This document shows, one piece after another, positions 12,407 through 24,554 of a DNA stretch of 64,000 nucleotides. This DNA is from Myrmaecium sp. VS I D KN 1. Taxonomy: Eukaryota > Ascomycota > Dothideomycetes > Valsariales > Valsariaceae. Under the pieces are notes generated by a model. That model was given only the letters and a program-made list of their open reading frames with translations. It was not told the origin of the DNA and made no database searches. Where the stretch lies: assembly GCA_019775845.1 (NCBI GenBank), contig JADQAV010000018.1, forward strand, positions 813,044 to 877,043. Reading direction: 5' to 3'. Positions within the stretch are counted from its first letter, which is position 1; each line of letters begins with the position of its first letter. A program made the translations under genes and the position numbers.

Positions 12407-12429
12407 CACACACACACACACACACACAC
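12407..12429. repeat. (CA)n microsatellite
   Basis: About eleven CA units lie downstream of the C2H2 factor stop codon, probably in its 3' UTR or just beyond. Confidence 0.95.
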
Positions 12430-12680
12430 CAATGATCAAGAAACTGTGTAGTCCCCTCTTAATCGTGAGACTCGTCACTTGTATTTCCTTTTCTTTTTCC
12501 CTCGGGCTCTGTGTTTCCACCTTTCTTCCTTTTCACTCTGGCTTGCTGGTAATGATCAAGCGGTATTGGACGATGACGACGGGGTTGACGATGATGCTGA
12601 TACTGATGAAGGTCGCTCTGGCGGCGGCTTTGACAGAAGTCTCCATGTGGATGGACGGACAGGAGTCCAGGCAACCGGCT

Positions 12681-12700
12681 GGTTGGTTGGTTGGTTGGTT
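12681..12700. repeat. (GGTT)n microsatellite
   Basis: Five GGTT units in the convergent spacer; a simple tandem repeat. Confidence 0.9.
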
Positions 12701-13102
12701 GGGCGGCACGGCGGGCTTTGCAATATTCCAACTTTAACCATATTTCTTTCATTCCCCTGGCCCCTTCCAATTTCTTTTTCTTTTCTTCTCTTTTCCCCCC
12801 TTCATTTTCCAGATTTCGTCTCTCGAAAGGCAGACTTAGGAAAAGAAAAAAATAATAAGAAAATAATTAATTCATAACATCTATATGAGGAACGCCATTG
12901 AAGCCATGCAAACCGAAGGTCAATCGTGCTTCTACCACCGTCGTTGGGAGAGTGTGAGAGGATGAGAGTATGAGGAGATTAGCTTACTGCCCGGAGGCGA
13001 ATGACGCTCTCTCTCTCTTTCTCCAAGAAATCTCCAACTTGCAGGAAAGGGAAAAGAAAATAAAGAAGCAAGGAAGGAGAAGGAGGGGATGTGAGGTTTG
13101 GT

Positions 13103-13130
13103 GGGGGGGGGGGGGGGGGGGGGGGGGNNN
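13103..13130. other. Poly-G run abutting an assembly gap
   Basis: Twenty-five consecutive G residues are followed by three Ns. The homopolymer probably stopped read extension, so its true length and the gap size are unknown. Confidence 0.95.
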
Positions 13131-13525
13131 GCACTCAGTGTATCAACCCTCTCGCTAGCCTGTCGACGCGAGACTTGGTTTTTGCTTTTTTCTTCGCAAC
13201 GCAGGGATAACAAAATAAGAAAGAAAAGTAAAAAAAGAACGAACGAACGCCCCTCCCCGGGATCACATTCGACGTCGCGTCGGGTTGTGTCCCACTATAC
13301 AGTGGGCGGGGAAGACGGTTCGGGCGCATATAACGACTGAAAACAGATCATATTTCAGTGTTTGGACGACACAACCGCAACACAGCACGTACATCAATCC
13401 AACCATTTTGGTGATCTATGGATAACATATGACAGAGAAGAAAGTGATGGGGGAAAGGGATTGAAGAGGAACGTGTGAAGTTCCTCACCCCCCTCTTTCT
13501 TCCCAAACCCCGATCCTACACCTTT

Positions 13526-14972
13526 CTACCTCCCGGAACGCGGAAACACCTGAGCCAGCGCGTCCTGGAACACGCCCACGTTGTAGTCGATCAGGGCCTT
13601 CTTTTCCGCCGGGCTGTCCGCGCCCATCAGGCAGATGAGGGCGAGATATCTGCGACGATGAGGGAAGGTTTGTCAGTCAACCTCGCTCAAAGGGAAAACC
13701 GAAGGACCCGTGACTCGAAATGCAACGCAAAAAGGGGGCTCAACTTACTTGTTAATCTCTCTCAGGTAGAGATAGTTATTTCCCTTCCGCTCCATGGTAA
13801 TCAAGCTCTCCGCCTCGTTGTTCCCCGTCTCATCCGCATCCTGGTCCTCCTCGCCATCCTCCGCCGGGCGATCCCAGCCGTAGATCTCGCTGACGTCGAC
13901 CACCACATCGATGTAGTCGGAACAGATCTCGTAGCTGCCGATGTCGGTCGGGCTGGTGTCCGTCGCGATGTAGATCTTGCTCAGCACGTCGAACAGATAC
14001 GCCTTCTCGATCCGACAGTTGCTGCAGAGACTGTTGAGGAGGGATTCCAAGGTGGGTAGTTGCGGGATCAGTTTTTGGATGACCTTGCTGAAGGCTTCGA
14101 AGATGGAGTGGTCGTAGATGCTGGTCTGGTAAAAGCTCACGGGGGCATTCTCATAGCCTGCGTCGGAGAGCTCGTCCTGTACGCGCTGGATGATGTCGCG
14201 GAAGGTGTCGCTTTTGTAGTCCTCGGATAATCCGTCCACCTTGTGAACGAACACTTCAACGTTGATGTTGGGGTAGCGCTCCTGTAGACTCAAAATCGTC
14301 TCGTTGAGCCGGTTGATCGCATCAAGGTACTCGTCTTGCGCGTCAATAACCCAGATCAGCGCCCCGATCTCGTCAAAGATCGTGTCGGCATCAAAAGCGG
14401 GATCGAAAAAATCCAGATGACCGGGCATATCCCAAATCTGGAAATCCATAAATGAACTAATACCAATCAGCATATGCTATACCATGACGAACGCGCTCGT
14501 GCTGCCACGCATAAGGCGTTTGACATATACTTACTGCATAGAGTCTCTCTTTATCCTTTGCGTCGTCTCCAAGTACAGCGTTTCACTTGGGGGAAGTTTG
14601 TGGAAGACGACGCTCGATATCGAGGATTTGCCACTCCTAGACGGGGAGAAGAAGTCAATCAGGCCTGCTGGACGCTCTGATCGTGCAAGCTCGTTCATAC
14701 CTTCTTTGGCCCATGAGGAGTAGCCGCGGCTTCCCATCACCGGCTTTGCTGTTCGGCAACCGGCCGGTGTGGTACTGCGGTGGTATGGGATTGCTGGGTA
14801 TTTCGGCATCCGGAAGGTCCTGTAGGTATCGCATCAAAGTTAGTTTGGATGAGGACTTGTATCTGCCTGAAAACGAGGGTGATCCATCGGTGGCCGTTTC
14901 CGGATTGTCGTCGGGGCTGAAGGTGGAGATGTAGGAGGACGACATGACATGAGAGTTGCTGTTGGACTGCAT
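13526..14972 (-). CDS. gtr2: Gtr2/RagC-type Rag GTPase
   Basis: Rag-family GTPase that works with Gtr1 in the EGO/Ragulator system to signal amino-acid sufficiency to TORC1 at the vacuole (family knowledge). Predicted about 401 residues in four exons: 14972-14701, 14636-14535, 14456-13749 and 13649-13526. Introns of 64, 78 and 99 nt all keep frame. Splicing exon 1 to 2 rebuilds the P-loop GQRRSGKSS (about residues 88-96), followed by VVFHKLPPSETLYLE, very like RagC/D. Exon 3 gives the G3 region FQIWDMPGHLDFFD and the G4-like HKVDG, then the C-terminal roadblock-type domain. A TGN/E-rich acidic insert lies within that domain. The start is uncertain: in-frame ATGs occur at 15017, 14972 and 14945. 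The N-terminal 60 residues are Ser-rich and disordered. It is convergent with the C2H2 factor. Confidence 0.93.
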
Positions 14973-17900
14973 GGTGAATTGCCAGTGGCCGCGTGGAAGG
15001 AGTGGAATGAGCCCCAAAGGAGGGTGATAGATGAAGGCGAGTCTACTACAGATCTTTCTTGAGGTTCATCGTCGCGGATCAGGAAGGAGCAGCAGATGTC
15101 ATCGACCGCGCAAACAGCGGTGTACCAGGTCAACGGTCCAGAACGGAGGCAGGGTGCAGGTTCGTGACGGTAGCCGGTCCACAGACGGATACATGAGTGA
15201 ATGTGCACTTCGTGAGTGAGGCTCCCGTGCTGGAGGCGAGACGGTCTGGAGAAGCCGGATGCAGATTTGAAATCGGACGGTGTGACAGGAGCGCGGCGGT
15301 AGACTCCGTCCAACCCGCACGGTAAGAGGTACTAATGGAGAGACGATTGGATATGCTCTCGTCGGGCTTGAGGGGGGTGGGAGGGACGGCTAAGGCTTCT
15401 GCGGCGGAGTGGGACAAGGAGGATCCAGGTTCCTGGGGGTTGGGAAGGGCGGATTTTCAGGAGGGGAGCCACCTTTTCTTTTTGTGGTCTCCTCCCTCCT
15501 CCCTGATGAGGGCAGCGTGTGCGTCCGGCCTAGAGGACCAGAGGCGGCGACCCCGGCCGCGGATGCGGATGAGGAGCGCGGATGCGAGCTTGTGGGCAGG
15601 CACGACACCCACGGCATGCGGCTTCACAAGCCACTACCGGCATGGATCCAAGCGGGCTGCGGGCTGAAACCCAATAGGGCTGAAAGGGCAGCCAGGCAGG
15701 CGGGCGGCGGCGGTGACGACGGCGAACCTGGGGCCTGGGGGAGGAAGAACTTGGAAGGACGGAAGGGGGGGGAAAAGGGAAGGCGATAGGGGGGGACTTT
15801 CTTACCTCCATCCTTATAACAACTAGGTAACAACGTGAACTTGGACACGGTCTGGTGTCGCGAACCCCGAGGGCGATTCAGGCACCGTCCGCGATCGGGC
15901 ACAACCAACCCCTTGCGACTGCCGACTGACGATTCACGCACAACTGGGCGATTTTTCCCGCTGAAGCTCCGTCCCAAACAGCCCCGAGCGCGCCCGTGGC
16001 TAGATCCGTCGTCGCGGTTTGGCACTGACGGCTACGACAGCTTGCTGCTGACCGGGCGTTGCCTTGGTTCGGGCGGGTTCGGGCGGCAGCCGGAGTAGTG
16101 AGGTAGTAATGGGCAGTGGATAGTGAGTGGGCAGTGGGCGAGAGGAACGGTCACAGCACGACAGGCCAGGCCCGGGGTGGGTGGTGGTGATGGTGGTGGG
16201 TGTTGAGGCAGGATCCGAACCGGGCTGAGGAGCCGGGCAGTCGCAGGTCGCAGGTTGCAGCTTGCGGTCGGCCGGATGGGCTACAGGGGGCGGGGGGGAG
16301 GGGTTCGATGAGGCCCGTCGCTGCGGTGGTTGGTGACGGTCGGTCGTCGCAGCGGTGGTGGTGGTGATAGGCCCGGCCTGGGCTTTGGTGGGGGCCCGGG
16401 GGGGACCCGTGGACCCGTGGACGTCGGAGAGGCACCGCCTGCGAGCCCGACGGACGGGACGGGAAATTCACGGGCGGGCAGCAACCGCCAGACGGGGTCG
16501 GGAGGGCAGTTTGGGAGGGAGTTTGGTGAGTTTAAGGTATTGTTCGGGTAGTAGGATTGGATCGATGCTTTGCTTCCATTGCACGCAAGGAAGATTCCAA
16601 ATGGATCTTCTCTCAGCGGCGGCGGGAACCTGGGTGGAGTGTCGGGTTCGTTCGATCTGCCCGCCCTGGCTCTTCCCGTCGTCCATCTCCTCCGCCTTTC
16701 CCCTTCCCTCTTCCCTCCCACTCTCTCGGGGTGTTCCCGTCACCTCGCACTGGGCAGCCGAGATATTGTACATATGAACGACACGTCGCCAATCGGCGAT
16801 AACTAACTACTATGTACATAGTACACAGTGCTTCCACCTCCTTGACAGTTCCCATCCGTCCAGATCGCCGGGCTCTGCTCTGCGGCATGAGGATGCCCAT
16901 TCTTCCAACCTCCGTCCTCCCGCTCCCTGAACCCCAGGTAATAGTACTTATGACGATGACGATGCCTTTTACCGCCTCAAACAATTCCCATCAACGCCCT
17001 CCCCTCTCTCTTCCCTCATCATACATACTGTCCACCCCAAGCCATCCAACGTCAACGTCACACAGCAACGGCTCCCCCCCTCCACCAACGAACGGGTTAC
17101 ATGGCTGACTCGGCCTTACATATATATGTACATACATACTTACCAAAAACCCGCCTTGCGCTTTGCGTACAGTAGGTAGGTATGCCAGGCATCACCGTCC
17201 ATGCACGTCAAATGAGTGATCGGAGGGCGTCGAAACGCAGATTGCAGGAACACGCCTTGCAACCCCGTTTGCAGCCGTGGCCGGTCATCCCGACTTGTTG
17301 CTCTGCGATGATCCTCCTCCTTCAAAGACGAGGAAGGCATGCATCATCGTTCATCCACTGTATGCTCCAGGAAACAGCCGGACAGCAGCAACCTCACCGA
17401 AACAAAAAAGCAATGACTACTCACTAGTACTTGCAGTTGCTAAATCCTTGCAACCCTACTCCTAGCGACAACGATATACCTAAGTTAAGTAACCTGCCCG
17501 GCTCTACCTAGGCTGGATGTTCCATGGTTCGTTCAGCCGTAGCGTTATAGCGCGACAGCGCGACAGCGCCGTGCAATTCAGGCTATATCCACGCCCTGAA
17601 ACATCTGATCTAGGGCTAACAGTAATAACAAAGTCACCGGACCGAAGTCCCTCCCCCTGTGCCCATGGTGCAGGATGAAGGAAGACAGGAGCGAAGGGAC
17701 TGGGGATACAGAAAGGCATTGCATCGTGAATGGTATATGTATGTGCTGAGATATGGTCGCGCCGTCTCCCACATAATATATTTATTGGAATCTCCCACAC
17801 CGCCTGATTTGAATGGCCCTAAGTAGCATTCCATTTGTGCAGCTGACGTTCAAGAATAGATCATAGCGTTTCCCATCTGCTGCAGATGGATCCACCATCA

Positions 17901-18004
17901 AGGTTGGTAGGGATGTCACCCTCTCCAGCCTGGTAGAAGCGTTCAAAGAATGTCGGAGCAGCTTGCATGTTCGCGCTTGCTGGCAAGGTACATTGCCCGT
18001 GTAC
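14973..18004. other. 3-kb region without a supported gene
   Basis: This region should contain the Gtr2 promoter at the left and the 3' flank of the membrane protein gene at the right. Around 15600-16500 it is G-rich on the + strand, with GGTGGTGGT tracts. Short open frames exist on both strands, but none has recognisable domains or good splice continuity. I see no RNA gene or mobile element. Confidence 0.5.
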
Positions 18005-19808
18005 CTAACCCTCAACCTCGGCTCCCAAAACCGACGCACTGGCCGTACCCAGACCTGCAACCACGAAGAGGCCCCATGTCAAGGCGGCGGCCTCGGCGTC
18101 ATCGATAAGGTCGTCGTCCTCGCGGACAGCATCATGCTCCAATCGAGCGACATCGCGCTTTACAGAAGGGGAAGGAACATAGGCATCCCCATGATCCGAC
18201 TCTTGCTCCGTGACTTGCCCACCAGCCTTGTTTTTAGGAGTACCAGCCTTGGTGGATCTGGCCGCTTTGCCGTTCTCTGACTTCCTAGGCCGGCCACGCC
18301 CTCGTCGCATGGATGGAAGCGAGGATGGCTCCTCTACAACAACTGTACCCTTAACATCGTTGCGTTCGATTTTCTCCTCCTCCGGTTGGACCGTATCCTC
18401 TGCACTCGTAGGGTGCAACCATGGTATAGCACTGCACTCCAGCATGTGACCGATGTTGAGTCCGCGCGAAAAGGCCCAAGCACCCAGGCTTAGCGCACTT
18501 ATGATCGCATCCCATCCCGTGAGACTCACGGCGGGGTCCTCACTGAGGCTATGGAACAGGCTGTCAATAGCCGCTTTGAGCGTGTCCCTTGAGCGCCATT
18601 GGCGACGGGCTTGCATTTTGCGGTAGGAATTCCGGATCACATCGTAGCGGTGACTGCCAGCGTACGCCGAGCTATCGTAGAGCACAGCATAAGTCTGTTG
18701 GGCATATAGTAAAAAGGAGAGGGCCGAGAGCCAGTAGAAAACAGTCTTGTAAGACCGGTGCGCGGTATGTGTATCTTTATGCATACGACCGAAGTTGGTA
18801 GGAGTCAACTGCTCAAAGTCAGCAAAGCCTTAGAAAAGACAGTCAAGTTGGACCCGTCCTCCTAAGAAGAGGGACGAGTATCGCCAGATCCAGGTTGATA
18901 TGTCCCGTGTGCATGGAAACGTGCAAGTACAAAATCTGAAACCCGAACACACGTACCTTTGCGGCAAGGACGAGTACTTGAGGAACCAGGTAATAAAATG
19001 CATAGAGCAGTTGCCGGGCACTTGGAGCTGCTGCGATCGTCGGAAACAGACTAGCAAGGAAAAAGGTCAACATAGCCGGGACTATGTAGACTGCTGGATG
19101 CGGCGTCCACAGCGGATCACGGTGCGATGTTGACTGTTGATGCAACGGTATCGGCCAAAGTAGCAGCGTTATGAAGAAGAGGTTCTGCGCCACGCTGAGA
19201 CCACTGAGTTGAGCCAGAAGTACAAATGCCACAAGCATCTTCTTGGATATATCCAGTTTCAGGCCTGATAACGTTAGAAAGACATCGGTGTTGTCACAGT
19301 AGTCAAACTGGAAGATACCTTCAATGCCTACGAATATGCTCCATGTAACCAAGCCACTCAGCTGCGCCTGAGTCCACCAAAGGCCCTTGTGGGTTAGAAG
19401 AGTGATCTCATCCACCTCTTTGTGGAGATTCTGGTATTGGGACCATCGGCTGAGCTGTAGTTGATATGCAGATCCACCTTCTTCCAGCCATCCTGACCAC
19501 AGGCTGTCTGGCATCTCGATCCGACTCTCACAGTATTCCCAGAGCCGATAGGACAACATCTGCCAGATAGTAGCAAAGTAGGAGATGACCGTTAGGCTTG
19601 AAAGCATCAGGGCAAGAAAGATCTTCACATTCCTTCGTCGACGTGAACGTCGAACACGCGTGTCTTGGGCAGGAGGACGTTTATTCGCAACATGGCTTAT
19701 CTTACTCGCTATGCCGATGATGATTCCTATAATGACCAGAGGTTTGAGCGCGAGGGAGGCCAGAGGGAGGAGATTGTTCTCTGTCACTCCCGCTTCGACT
19801 GGAGCCAT
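18005..19808 (-). CDS. Multi-pass membrane protein with AT-hook-like tail
   Basis: Predicted 533 residues in three exons: 19808-19319, 19264-18957 and 18808-18005. The first intron is 54 nt, in frame and stop-free, so its removal is inferred from GTATCT...CTAACG...TTATCAG signals and from the hydrophobic pattern; retention would add 18 residues. The second intron is 148 nt (GTACGT donor, GAGCAG acceptor). About six to eight hydrophobic segments are visible, including PLVIIGIIIGIA, a segment after the RRSRRRR cluster, and VAFVLLAQLSGLSVAQNLFF. The layout recalls a conserved mould family of integral membrane proteins with no established function. The long C-terminal tail is hydrophilic and contains GRGRPRKS near residues 435-443, a textbook AT-hook core, followed by Lys-rich and acidic stretches and a last hydrophobic segment. 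I cannot assign a transport or enzymatic role. Confidence 0.75.
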
Positions 19809-20305
19809 GGCAAGCTCTCCTGGTACAGGACCGACACCTCACTGTTCGCTGGAATCGGTTGTAGTAAGTCCAGGTAGAGATCTTTAAGCAGTAGAAGGGC
19901 ACAGGAAGACAATGGACGCTGGGAACGCGCAACGATACGTGCCGCAAAAACGCGTTTGATGTGAGTGTTTACATAGAAAGGAGCTGGCGCGGAATGCATG
20001 CGTCAGTTAGGTTGCAGTTCCATCTTCCAGCCCGATTAGGTATGTAGCTAGCTGGCTTTGCTGGGAGCAGGTACAGGTAGGTAGGTTGGTTGGCTTGGAA
20101 GCCGTGGAGGCTTTCCACCAGTAGAAGGCTCGAAAGCTATGACCTCCTCCTCCGTCACTCCTTCCTTAGCGTCCACGAGCATTCCCGTTCCGCTGCCCGG
20201 GGCGGCCAATCTTCCACCTTTTCGCCCTTCGCACCGACAAGGCTGACTGATGGACATCTGCGCGCGCGGCCTCCTCCACCACCCTCCCTAGGGCGAACAT
20301 ATGCC
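19809..20305. other. Divergent promoter region
   Basis: This 497-bp spacer lies between the divergent membrane protein and Arl3 genes, so both promoters must lie here. CT-rich and GTAGGTAGGT sequences occur near 20040-20100. No other feature is recognised. Confidence 0.55.
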
Positions 20306-21061
20306 ATGTATCACCTGTTGAAGGGCCTGTACCTCTATGCGACCAGCAAAGAAGGTGAGTGACCCGTGTTCAATGCCCCCTCCTTATCAGCATATACTGT
20401 GGTTGGACTGTTGCTAATCTGCACGCTTCCGACAACAGAGTACTCCATCCTCCTTCTCGGCCTCGACAATGCTGGGAAGACGACCCTCCTCGAGCAAATC
20501 AAGGCTATCCACAGCACCCATGTCCATCCCAACCTGAAGACGGTCCCGACCGTCGGCCAGAACGTCGCCACGGTCACCCTCCCAGATCTCTACCTCAAGA
20601 TCTGGGACGTCGGCGGCCAGCACTCCTTGCGCGGCCTTTGGCAGAGCTACTACTCCTCATGCCATGCTATCGTCTTTGTGATTGATAGCACCGATATCGG
20701 CGATGCGGATATAGACTCGCTGGCCGCGAACCCAGCCCGCGGTGCCGGCGACGACGAGGCGCATGGCCGCCTCGAGGAATGCAGGCTGGTGCTGGAGAGC
20801 GTGCTGCATAACGAGGACGCCGAGGGAGTGCCGCTGCTGGTGCTGGCCAACAAGCAGGACAGAGAGGATAGCGTGGAGGTGGTGAGGATAAAAGAAGGCT
20901 TGGTACGGAAGGTGTTCGAAGGCGAGAAGGGAGGGAGTGTGAGGGACTCGAGGGTTTTGCCATGTAGTGCTCTTACGGGTACGGGCGTCCAGGAGGCTGT
21001 GGAATGGCTCTGCAGTAGAGTCAAGTGGAACAAAGAGGCCAGGCCGCCCCTAATGCGGTAG
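20306..21061 (+). CDS. arl3: Arl3/ARFRP1-type small GTPase
   Basis: Arf-like GTPase of the yeast Arl3/animal ARFRP1 type, which recruits Arl1 and golgins to the trans-Golgi (family knowledge). 223 residues in two exons (20306-20354, 20439-21061) with an 84-nt intron. The start MYHLLKGLYLYATSKEEYS is diagnostic: like ARFRP1 it has Met-Tyr rather than the myristoylated Met-Gly of Arf, fitting N-terminal acetylation. G1 is GLDNAGKT (about 23-30), switch I includes PTVGQN, G3 is WDVGGQ, G4 is NKQD and G5 is CSAL. An Ala/Gly/Asp-rich insertion (AANPARGAGDDEAHG) between G3 and G4 makes it longer than the animal protein. It is convergent with poly(A) polymerase. Confidence 0.92.
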
Positions 21062-21832
21062 TGAACCGCCTAAGGCGCCACGAGCAACACGGCGCTGTTT
21101 CACCAAGCGTACATGGCAGAGAAGGCGCATTCATATACCCAAGCAGGCTCTTTCGAAAGGACAGGATCTCGAAGATGGCTCTTATACCGGTGCTGCACCC
21201 ATGCGGGATGATTCCTCAAAGACATGGTTCACTCTATGCCACACCTTCAATCTTACTCGGCACGAGCACGACGGCGTTGCTAGATCGATGGAGCCCTTGG
21301 GCTCCAAAAACATCTCTTTATTTGTTTATCTACTTGAAGACACTATCAATTACTCGCTGGCACGGAGTGAAAAATAATATGGGCTCCGAGAAACGAAAAT
21401 AAAACCTGAACACCTTTTCTCAAACCTTGCTCCTCCTAGTACCCATGCAAAGGAGCGCGGGAGTTCGCCTCATACTGCAAGATTCTTCCTCCTGCGATGT
21501 TTCTTCTGTCCGTAGTACAGGTTATGATTGGTAGCGGCGCTTTGGGGGCCTTTTTATGTTGGATTTCTCCTTTTCTTCTGAATCAGAACCAAATCGAAGC
21601 CAAGAACAAACCTTGTAATCACCCAAGCTAAACCAAGAGACACTCAGGGGTGCCTGGTAGTCTCGAAGATGGGTTTCTGGTGGTTCGAGGAAGCCGAGAG
21701 TCGCTCGGAAAGATACGGTTGTTTTAAGGTCTCCACAGACCATCTAAAGCCGTTCCAGACGTCAGATACTCCGATCAATGCAAGGCGGCTGCTTGACGAA
21801 GAAGATGATGATGTAGTTAGACCTCTGAGATG
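21062..21832. other. Convergent intergenic region
   Basis: This 771-bp spacer lies between the Arl3 and poly(A) polymerase stop codons. AT-richer patches near 21300-21410 (TTTATTTG, AAAATAATAT, GAAAATAAAA) are plausible 3'-end signals. No gene is recognised. Confidence 0.55.
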
Positions 21833-23956
21833 TTAAGTGGCATTTGCAGGGGTGGCAACTCCATTTATTGACTGGCGGCGTTTCGCCCCCGGGTCGACTT
21901 CCTATAGCACAGTCAAGATGTGATTAGCTTACTCAACAGCAGGAGTGGTGATATCAGCGTAACCACCGTGGGGCCCAAACCACCAACCCAGTCCAAAAAG
22001 CGCTGACGTACCTCCATCCCAGTCTCGGCGAAGCTCCTCTTCTGAGAGCTTTGCTTGCTGGCTCTCTTTGCTTTTTTCGAAGCTCGGACAGGTCTTGTCT
22101 CGCCAGGCTGAAATACGTCCGCAGGGAGATCGTAACTGAACTGGTCAGCAAATGACGGTCGAAGGGAGATCTCAAACCTACTTCCGAGTGTGGACTACGC
22201 GAATCGAATTGATATCGGGATTATAACCAGGATTTTCAGTACACATCCGCTTGAAGTCGGAAACCGGATATGATATATCCAAAGACTTGGCTTCTGAATA
22301 TGGTGTCAGCAATTCCGCGATCGATGGTTAAAGCGATAAATATACCTGGGTGCAATTTGATCCCGACATAGAATGTAGTCGTGTAGATAGTGGACACTCC
22401 CTGCGTGTTGATCTCGTGGCCATTCGATTCAGTAGACGGCTCAGTAGTAGACGCCGTCGCCATCGCTTCTTTAATCTGGCTTGCTTCATCGGTCGTTTCT
22501 GTTTCCTGCACTTGGAAGGAAAGATCGCCCTGGAGAACCCGTTGAACTTCATCCTCGTCTTTACATCTATGCACACGCTTGAGGCCCTTGATGAACGGGA
22601 CAGCAAGTTCCACCCCAGCTTCAGAGTTGTCGATGTCGCTAGCAAGACGTCTGACCTTTGATTCGATGAAGCCTTCCCACTGTCCCTGCGCTTCCTTGGT
22701 GCGACTAGCAGAGATAATACTGAGGTAGTATTTATAGTCCTGCGTGAAAAAAGTATGCTTTTCGAAAAGATCCTTCCATTCCATCTTGCCCTCCACTATG
22801 TGGTTCATGATATTGGCCGCACGAGCTAGCTCGTTGATGATTACTTGTTTAGTTGAATGGGTGATATTGTGCGTCGCACACATCGCTGGGTAGGCCGGAG
22901 TTATTACAGGCATGATATGGCGCCTGTCTGTGTGATTCTGTTGAGGGTTCCAGATACGAGCGTAGGGCAGAGGGCCTTCATACTCGGTATTCTTGAGTTG
23001 AACTGGTCTTGGCCAAGGCCAATCTAACATGAGTTTGAAGAACTTGCTGACTATAACGCCGCCAGGGGCCATGGGATAGAGCTGGCAGATGCGAGCAACC
23101 ATCATAGCCCAAGCCACACCACCGGGGAAACCAATGATATTGGCGTAGACCGCCCTTCGTTGAGCCCATAGCTTGATAGCGCGCAACGCATGTCTGAAGG
23201 TCTTTACTTGAGGAACCAGAGTGAGAATCTCGTCCGTGACCCGTGGTCCGTTCAAGCTCCTAACTTCAGTCTCGTCTAGCCCTCGCAGGATATTATTGTC
23301 CGAAAGTTCCATATTGATTGGTATAGCTGATATGGGCATGCGGGTGAAGATCAAGTCAATGCTGATATCTGTGCCACCTGTTCTGTATTCGATCTTTATA
23401 ATCGGAACATGAGCAGTGGGGACAGCCTTCAGATCTGCTATTGCTCCTTCGGGCGACATCTTGCGCAGTACTTGTTCGAAATCGCTGAAGAAATCTTCGC
23501 GCCATACATGCTTGGGCGCAACAACAATAGTGTCGATATCAGAGCCTAGAATTACGTCGTCAGTTGGTGTCCGAGCATGAGAAGGTTGCGACCAGACTGA
23601 CCGGGCCCATATACTCCAAGCCGATAACTGCCAAATGTGAAGACTTTACCACCCGCATTCTGAATGACCGATTCTGAGAGTCCTTTCCGCCTACCGACCT
23701 GCCGAACAAACTCCTCGGTGACGGCTTGGAGGTGCTTCAAGACTTGTACTCTGATGAGAGCGATTAGCTGCCTATCGAGCCGGAGCTGGAGTTTCAGCAT
23801 AGCTTACCGGCGCTCTGTATCCTCTGGCTTTTCGAAGTTGTTCTGCCGCTTCAACTCCTCAATGAGCGCCGCGTTCAACGCCAGTTCTTTCTCCGTAGGG
23901 AGAGCTTCGGAAATGGGCGGGCTCTGCCCCCATTGGCGTTTCTGGGGAGCGCTCAT
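21833..23956 (-). CDS. pap1: Nuclear poly(A) polymerase
   Basis: Template-independent adenylyltransferase of the mRNA 3'-end processing machinery. Predicted 600 residues in six exons: 23956-23808, 23750-23602, 23545-22346, 22293-22182, 22135-22012 and 21901-21833. Introns are 57, 56, 52, 46 and 110 nt, and all preserve frame. The nucleotidyltransferase signature FGSYRLGVYGPGSDID lies at about 89-104, with catalytic Asp102 and Asp104; the third Asp is about 163 in DISIDLIF. The central domain (RAIKLWAQRR, GFPGGVAWAMM) and the RNA-binding region (VVHTR...DLPADVF) follow the yeast Pap1 order. A basic KKAKRASKQSSQKR tail may be a nuclear signal. I start at MSAPQKRQWG; an in-frame ATG 12 codons upstream (23992) is the alternative. 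The second donor (GTCAGT) is non-consensus, but frame and conservation require it. Confidence 0.95.
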
Positions 23957-24554
23957 TATCGGCGTATATGATAGACCGCCTGTTCGATTCACGGAATCTA
24001 TGTGCTCGAGAGTCTGAGTTCAAAGGGGTGTGCGAAAGGCACGGCGCCGTGGTTCGCCGCGCGGATAAGGAAGCGACAACTGAGACAAACACCAGATGAT
24101 GAGGCCCTCAGGATGATCCAACAATCGCCATCCGCAGCCCTCCCACTGCCGAATCCTTGAACCGCTGAATAGGACCGCAGGAGATTTGGAGAGAGTCCAG
24201 GTGGAAGTAGCTAGATCGCCAGGTTCACTGAAGTCTGAGCCGACACCCGTAGCAGCACCGCCAAGAGATCGATAACTATTCATGCCTTATTGCCTTAGGA
24301 CGCGGAATATCCGTACTGTGTGTAATTCCCTATTTTGTCGCCGCTCCAGAACCCTCTTGTAGGAGTTATACCATGGTACACGATAAGTTGTTGTCATCAT
24401 GAGGAGACCATGATTAGCCATGACGCAGGAGCACTGTCACAAAGAAAGCTATATATATGTGCCGCAAGTTCATGGGATCGTCTCTCGAAAGCATCACCCT
24501 TATTGAAAGACTTGCATTCTTACAAAATTCAATAAAGATTCTATAACATCCAAA
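23957..24554. other. Divergent promoter region
   Basis: This 598-bp spacer lies between divergent poly(A) polymerase and the small 98-residue gene. The right end carries an ATATATATG stretch near 24450. No further feature is recognised. Confidence 0.5.

Larger units (their letters stand above)
12233..13525. other. Convergent intergenic region with simple repeats and a gap
   Basis: This 1.3-kb spacer separates two convergent stop codons. It holds a CA repeat, a GGTT repeat and a poly-G tract abutting an N gap (each listed separately). The rest looks like pyrimidine-rich 3' flanking DNA with no supported gene. Confidence 0.6.

Noticed and set aside
15130-15417. Minus-strand frame with Ser/Thr/Leu-rich repeats (LTKCTFTHVSVCGP)
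   Set aside because: The pattern hints at a beta-helix repeat protein, but the frame ends in a stop with no usable splice donor, and no neighbouring exon could be joined.
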